Positions 5,755 through 6,815 of a DNA stretch of 6,815 bases are shown piece by piece. Within the stretch, counting starts at the first letter, position 1, and each line of letters begins with the position of its first letter. This DNA is from a bacterium. Lineage in GTDB: Bacteria > Desulfobacterota > Binatia > UBA12015. The DNA lies in NCBI GenBank assembly GCA_029976905.1, contig JAPOLW010000200.1, forward strand, positions 1 to 6,815. The letters run 5' to 3'. The position numbers were made by a program, and so were the translations under genes. The notes beneath the pieces are model-generated. The model had not been told where the DNA came from, did no database searches, and saw only the letters and a program-made list of their open reading frames with translations.

Positions 5755-6063
5755 CTACACTTCTGTTTTGTGAACTCCGGAATCCTGGTTCCTGGTGCAA
5801 GCGGACAGCGGACGAAATGCATGGATCCGAATCGCGTCTTGCGTACGGACGGCCTCGGCTGGGCCGCGCGTACACTCGGCGGTGTGTCCGGAGCACGATA
5901 CTGGTGTGCGCGGTCTTGCCGTGCTGGGTCGCCGCGGCACCGGGCGCACGGCTACGCTGGTCGGCGGCCCGCCAGCGCCGAGCGCTCCGCTCCAAACCCT
6001 CTTCATCTGAACGTCCGGGTCGCAAAGCACGGAGTTGTCCCCCAACAGGAAGGGAAAGAAGAG
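5755..6063. other. 309-base spacer with no recognised gene
   Basis: The spacer is GC-rich and open in several frames on both strands, including the frame shared by the genes before and after it. The predicted peptides are Arg/Ala/Gly/Pro-rich without domain character. No terminator with a T-run and no clear promoter pair is visible. A purine-rich Shine-Dalgarno region occupies the right end. Confidence 0.45.
6048..6063 (+). promoter_or_regulatory. Purine-rich ribosome binding region of the FG-GAP gene
   Basis: GGAAGGGAAAGAAGAG sits immediately before the ATG at 6064, with GGAAGGG about 9 nt upstream. It supports this start over in-frame ATGs further upstream such as 5821. Confidence 0.5.
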
Positions 6064-6815
6064 ATGCGGAGAACGAGAGGCGGCCTCGGGGCCGTGGCGG
6101 GCGTATTCATGACCGGAACGCTTGTTGTCGCATTCCCCTGGGGAGGCGAGGCGGAGGCAGCGTCTCCCCCGTATGTGTTGCCCCCGCCAGCGAGTGGGCC
6201 TGAGACGAACGTCGCCCTCAGCGCGCATGGACGGGTCTTGGCGTACGGCGCGCGAGCCGAGGACGAGCCTGGCGGCGCCGCGCTCTACGATGGAAGGGAC
6301 GGCGCGAGCCTTCTGACTCTGGCGGCTCCCGACTCCGAGATCGGGGTCGAGGACAAGTTCGGTAGCGCGATCGCGATCAATCGAAAGTTCGTAGTCGTGA
6401 GTGCGCCGGAACGTGAGGAAGTCTACGTCTACGACTGTAGCGGAGCCCTGCTGCATACCCTCGTGAACCCGGGGGCGCCCGGGAATCCAGCGATGTCGCT
6501 CGTAGTTCAGGGGTCGCGGATCGTGGTCGGCGCTCCCTTCGCAGATGCGGACGGCGTCGACGCGGGAGCGGCTTATGTCTTCGACGCCCGAACCGGGGCT
6601 CTTCTCCATACGTTGTCGGGTCCGGGCGCGGGGAGCCACTTTGGTTGGGCCGTCGCAGCGGCGAGCGGCCGGGTGTTCGTCGGCGCGCCCGGCGACGACT
6701 TCGGTAAGACGCGAAACGCCGGTTCGGTGTACGTCTTCGCCGCGCAGGCGCCTCCGCCGGAGGCGCCGCTCTCGTCGCCTCCGCCGTCGATGTCGCCTCC
6801 CTCGCAGTCTGTCGA
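6064..6815 (+). CDS. Secreted FG-GAP (integrin-alpha-like) beta-propeller protein, 3' end outside the window
   Basis: The frame is open for 250 codons to the right edge with no stop. The N-terminus is a signal peptide: basic MRRTR, a hydrophobic core and a likely cleavage at AEA/AS (Ala32). It is followed by repeated FG-GAP units with the elements FGSAIAI (99-105), VVVSAPE (110-116), IVVGAPFADADG (153-164), AGAAYVFDARTGALLHTLSG (167-186), FGWAVA (193-198), VFVGAPGDDFG (204-214) and AGSVYVF (219-225). These are beta-propeller blades, and the Asp-rich loops after VGAP are where such proteins bind calcium. At least three blades are visible. The last 22 residues are Pro/Ser-rich (from PPPEAPL), which looks like a linker to another domain to the right. 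Proteins of this kind act outside the cytoplasm, in binding or surface contact; no enzymatic role is implied. Confidence 0.85.
   Translation, partial: MRRTRGGLGAVAGVFMTGTLVVAFPWGGEAEAASPPYVLPPPASGPETNVALSAHGRVLAYGARAEDEPGGAALYDGRDGASLLTLAAPDSEIGVEDKFGSAIAINRKFVVVSAPEREEVYVYDCSGALLHTLVNPGAPGNPAMSLVVQGSRIVVGAPFADADGVDAGAAYVFDARTGALLHTLSGPGAGSHFGWAVAAASGRVFVGAPGDDFGKTRNAGSVYVFAAQAPPPEAPLSSPPPSMSPPSQSV
6746..6815 (+). repeat. Low-complexity Pro/Ser codon stretch
   Basis: CCTCCG- and TCG-type triplets recur, with TCGCCTCC present twice. They encode a Pro/Ser-rich linker within the FG-GAP protein. The stretch continues past the right edge, so its true length is not visible. Confidence 0.5.

Noticed and set aside
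5755..6639. Minus-strand ORF of 294 codons over the spacer and FG-GAP gene.
   Set aside because: It overlaps the FG-GAP frame, which has a signal peptide and repeated blades; the minus-strand product lacks any domain character.
5755..6815. The frame of the FGE-like gene stays open after its TAG through the spacer into the FG-GAP gene, suggesting stop readthrough to a fusion protein.
   Set aside because: The spacer peptide is low-complexity and domain-free, open frames are common at this GC level, and the FG-GAP gene has its own ribosome binding site and signal peptide.
1..6815. Possible CRISPR array, tRNA or rRNA genes, or an integron attC site at the AAGGTAA repeat.
   Set aside because: There are no regularly spaced repeats, no cloverleaf or rRNA-like stretch was seen by eye, and the repeat lacks the paired GTTRRRY/RYYYAAC ends of attC.

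Overview
The DNA is GC-rich, with GC-biased third codon positions. Its genes encode a multipass glycosyltransferase, a lipoprotein of the sulfatase fold, a PEGA plus formylglycine-generating-enzyme-like (FGE-like) secreted protein, an FG-GAP beta-propeller protein and a relic of a delta-60 repeat protein. This mix suits a large-genome environmental bacterium of the Myxococcota/Desulfobacterota type or a related uncultured lineage. That is an inference from gene content; there is no rRNA or other marker gene.

Layout. Bases 1-281 may hold the end of a gene that enters from the left (weak). A 37-nt imperfect repeat (copy 1, 279-315) and a hairpin (319-340) follow, then about 260 bases with nothing recognisable. 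A GT-C-type membrane glycosyltransferase occupies 598-2064 (+). It converges on a short minus-strand relic of a delta-60 repeat protein (2084-2314), whose homology stops close to copy 2 of the repeat (2307-2343). Next come a pyrimidine tract, a 28-codon ORF with a good ribosome binding site (2471-2557), and directly after its stop codon an alkaline-phosphatase/sulfatase-fold lipoprotein (2603-4117, or from 2558). A DUF1330-like gene on the minus strand (4120-4668) ends 2 bp from the sulfatase-fold gene. An FGE-like gene follows (4764-5754, +); its signal peptide lies in a different frame from its body. After 309 bases of spacer, a secreted FG-GAP protein starts at 6064 and runs off the right edge.

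How they fit together. No gene pair looks like a tight operon. Most products act at or beyond the membrane: the glycosyltransferase in the inner membrane, the others as exported proteins. Having a sulfatase-fold protein near an FGE-fold protein suggests a sulfatase with its maturase, but the residues do not support it. The sulfatase-fold protein has Thr where Cys or Ser would become formylglycine, and the FGE-like protein lacks both catalytic cysteines. The gene junctions (the delta-60 relic, the 28-codon ORF, the DUF1330-like gene with odd ends, the frameshifted signal peptide and the diverged repeat) suggest a region reshaped by recombination and decay. I see no tRNA, rRNA, CRISPR array, complete insertion sequence or clearly new system.
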